Source: JBJXGE01 sp046154185
Lineage (GTDB): Bacteria; Planctomycetota; UBA8108; UBA1146; JAJFFE01
Direction of reading: 5' to 3'
DNA length: 64,000 bases
NCBI GenBank assembly: GCA_046154185.1
Contig: JBJXGE010000020.1
Coordinates: 54,944-118,943, forward strand
Below, piece by piece: positions 62,169 through 64,000 of the stretch (positions are counted from its first letter, which is position 1; each line of letters opens with the position of its first letter). The notes beneath the pieces were generated by a model, which made no database searches, was not told where the DNA came from, and was given only the letters and a program-made list of their open reading frames with translations. Both the position numbers and the translations under genes were made by a program.

Positions 62169-62657
62169 CTAGTCGAACGTACTCATTCTGCCGAGATCGG
62201 ATTGACGCTTCATGACTTCACTCATCTCCTGGCTGTAGCCGAGATAGCTCGCCGGGAGTTTTCCGGTTTTCGGGTCGCGCAGCGGCTCGATCATCTTTTC
62301 ATATCGCTCGAGCACATTGTTGTGCGCATCGAGGGCAACGGATCGTCGTCTCTTGAATTCGTCGCGTTGATCTTCGTTGTCTTTCACTTTCAAGACCTCG
62401 CGGTACAACTCCTTCGCTTTTTTGGCATCGGCTTGAATCGCCACCCACTCGGCGTTACTCGTATCCTCGACGACTTCAACGACCGGCTTCGCGTCGTACT
62501 TCGGCTCCTCGCGCGTCAATTTGTAGATGAACCAGCCCATGAGGCCGATCAGCAACACGAAAAGTGGAATGGAGATCGCGGGACCGACTGTGCTTTTCTT
62601 CTTGGCGGCAGGCGCGGGCTGCGGTGCCGACGGCTGGCGACGGACAGGAGCAGCCAT
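62169..62657 (-). CDS. Small membrane-anchored helical protein, unknown
   Basis: A 162-residue protein with a Pro/Ala/Lys-rich N-terminus (about 1-25), one membrane helix (about 28-46: ISIPLFVLLIGLMGWFIYKL) and a long charged helix (EWVAIQADAKKAKELYREVL, DEFKRRRSVALDAHNNVLER) likely to be a coiled coil. The architecture mirrors its downstream neighbour. AAAGGA precedes the ATG. No function can be assigned. Confidence 0.6.
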   Translation of the reverse strand: MAAPVRRQPSAPQPAPAAKKKSTVGPAISIPLFVLLIGLMGWFIYKLTREEPKYDAKPVVEVVEDTSNAEWVAIQADAKKAKELYREVLKVKDNEDQRDEFKRRRSVALDAHNNVLERYEKMIEPLRDPKTGKLPASYLGYSQEMSEVMKRQSDLGRMSTFD

Positions 62658-62804
62658 GAAATCCTTTCGGGCGAGAAGTCTAAAATTACTGGTGAGCGCT
62701 CAGCGTGCAGGAAGGCGGGGTGGAAGCTCCGGTCCCCGCGACTCGCAGACGCGCGGCGCGTGCGATGAGCGAAGTTAGGAGAATAGCGACCGCACGGGCT
62801 CGGG

Positions 62805-63875
62805 TCAACGCGCGGGTCGCTCCGAAGCCGACCCAGCGGCGACGCTCGATCTGACGTCGCACGGTTGCATCCAGAGCGCCCAAGTCGGCGCGGATGCTCG
62901 TATGCGTGGAGCGACGCACTGCGCCGGAAAAAACAACACATCGCCCTTCGTTGCTTTGACTTGAGTTGAGCCCAAAGACGTCTCGCACAGGACATCGACC
63001 GCGCCGTCGAGAACACTCAATATCCCGCAACGCTGTGGGCTTCGCGGAATTCGATGCAGGCCAACGGCGCCCCGCAGCTCGTCGACTGTGAACGGGCAGT
63101 TCGGAACGTGTAGGCGCGGCCGAAACCCGGGTTGAGTCTCAGGTGGCGCGGGCCATGGGCAGGCTGGCAGCGGAATCGGCGGACACACGTCGGCGGCCTC
63201 GGGCAAATGCGTCTTGCGATCCCGGCCCCAATCGTAAAGCCGATAAGTGGTGTCCGAAGACTGTTGGATCTCAGCGAGCAGAATGCCGGGACCGATCGCG
63301 TGCAGCGTCCCGGCGGGCACGAAAATAAAATCGCCGGCCATGACCGGCACGTACCGCAGTCCTTCCGCGCCGCGGCCGATTTTCGCGCGCTCCAAGTATT
63401 CGGCGTAGGAAAGTGGTGGCTCGAGACCGTAGACGATCTTTGCGTCGTCAGCGGCGGCGAGGATCAGCCACGCCTCCGTCTTACCGCGACCCTGCTGTTT
63501 TTTCGCAGCCAACAATGCGTCGGACGGATGCACTTGCACGGACAACCACTCGCGCGCGTCGATGAACTTGAACAGGAGCGGAAGCTTCGGAGGCGCGGGT
63601 GGGCGATGATCGAGTCCGAGCAGAAACGCGGGATTTTCCTTTAACAGTTCGCGCAAAGTGCGCCCGCGCGCCACGCCATCGAGCACGCGCGAATGATCGT
63701 TGTCGTCCTCCCCGACATCGGAAACTTCCCAGCTCTCTCCGTAACCATGGTCTTTGGGCAACGGCGTACTCGGCGGTACAAGACCTCTATGGATTTCCCT
63801 GAGAATGCGTTCGCCGCCCCAGATGCTGGAGCGCAAGAGCGGCGCGAGTCGTATTGGCGATTCCCAATAAGTCAT
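62805..63875 (-). CDS. manA: Mannose-6-phosphate isomerase, type I
   Basis: A 356-residue zinc cupin of the ManA family. Motifs: YGESWEVSD, LSVQVHPSDALL (metal His), GKTEAWLILAA (Glu), FVPAGTLHAIGPGILLAEIQ (metal His) and SSDTTYRLYDWGR. It interconverts fructose-6-phosphate and mannose-6-phosphate, feeding GDP-mannose and surface glycans. It would supply precursors for the polysaccharide locus in this window, though it is not linked to it. Full length, with a normal C-terminal cupin. Confidence 0.9.
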   Translation of the reverse strand: MTYWESPIRLAPLLRSSIWGGERILREIHRGLVPPSTPLPKDHGYGESWEVSDVGEDDNDHSRVLDGVARGRTLRELLKENPAFLLGLDHRPPAPPKLPLLFKFIDAREWLSVQVHPSDALLAAKKQQGRGKTEAWLILAAADDAKIVYGLEPPLSYAEYLERAKIGRGAEGLRYVPVMAGDFIFVPAGTLHAIGPGILLAEIQQSSDTTYRLYDWGRDRKTHLPEAADVCPPIPLPACPWPAPPETQPGFRPRLHVPNCPFTVDELRGAVGLHRIPRSPQRCGILSVLDGAVDVLCETSLGSTQVKATKGDVLFFPAQCVAPRIRASAPTWALWMQPCDVRSSVAAGSASERPAR

Positions 63876-63966
63876 GGCGGGATTCTAACTAAGGGTCCGC
63901 GCAAAAATAACTCTCCATTTGGAGGTCGAGATCTGGCGTAGGTCCGTTCTCGGCGATTGAGCGGAA

Positions 63967-63994
63967 CCTCAGGCGTAGCCTGGCTACGTTGAGG
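63967..63994. terminator. Hairpin at the right edge of the window
   Basis: Arms CCTCA/TGAGG and CGTAGC/GCTACG around CTG. The window ends six bases later, so the strand and any T-run cannot be judged. Confidence 0.3.
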
Positions 63995-64000
63995 ATTACG

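Overview
The window looks like chromosome from an uncultivated planctomycete or a close relative (Planctomycetota). The inference rests on GC-rich coding DNA, three secreted proteins that end in a tandem EF-hand/dockerin-like tail (NGD...DISDAVYLLxxLFxGG type), large Ser/Thr kinases, giant carboxypeptidase-regulatory repeat proteins, and clear outer-membrane genes (AsmA-like protein, AlgE-like porin) that indicate a diderm cell. No rRNA, tRNA, transposase, phage gene or CRISPR array was seen. Most open frames in non-coding frames are GC-rich shadows and were left out.

Layout. 1-9.6 kb: the 3' end of an AsmA-like gene; an exported LolA-like gene interrupted in frame by one UGA that is followed at once by a SECIS-like stem-loop; a lipoprotein cytochrome c, a Bax-inhibitor-1 protein, a regulatory-repeat surface protein, an APH-type kinase and a secreted nuclease-like protein. 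9.7-16.8 kb: a dockerin-tailed protein, an S1-domain RNA-binding protein, CutC, a five-bladed propeller lipoprotein, a VanX-type dipeptidase and a hybrid histidine kinase. 16.9-22.1 kb (minus strand): five genes coupled by 4-bp overlaps (two RNA methyltransferases, a COG2509-type flavoprotein, a YkgJ-type Cys-cluster protein, an MFS transporter). 22.2-29.0 kb: agmatinase, a D-amino-acid-oxidase-like enzyme, a vWA protein, a lipase-like hydrolase, a structured repeat region and a CarboxypepD_reg/FN3/dockerin protein.

29.1-47.2 kb is the largest functional block, all on the plus strand. It runs: beta-helix lipoprotein, sensor kinase, NtrC-type regulator, then a tightly coupled eight-gene operon (three glycosyltransferases, an ABC exporter, two APH-fold kinases, an AlgE-like outer-membrane porin and a second, paralogous beta-helix lipoprotein). 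I read it as a surface or extracellular polysaccharide synthesis and export locus under two-component control.

47.2-53.6 kb: a small membrane protein, a dockerin-tailed protein, and a minus-strand run of transglutaminase, Cys-rich TusA-like protein, DsrE-like protein and a TusA-MetE fusion. The last three look like an uncharacterised sulfur-carrier/methyltransferase system. 54.0-62.7 kb: two large Ser/Thr kinases with atypical catalytic motifs (one fused to an AAA ATPase, TPR repeats and a GAF-like end) and two small membrane-anchored helical proteins. 62.8 kb to the end: a type I mannose-6-phosphate isomerase.

The strongest candidates for something undescribed are (1) the possible selenoprotein at 1775-2629, (2) the TusA/DsrE/TusA-MetE operon at 49979-52492, and (3) two loci (26732-26781 and 61443-61492) where the same palindrome is repeated on both sides of an oligo-T tract.
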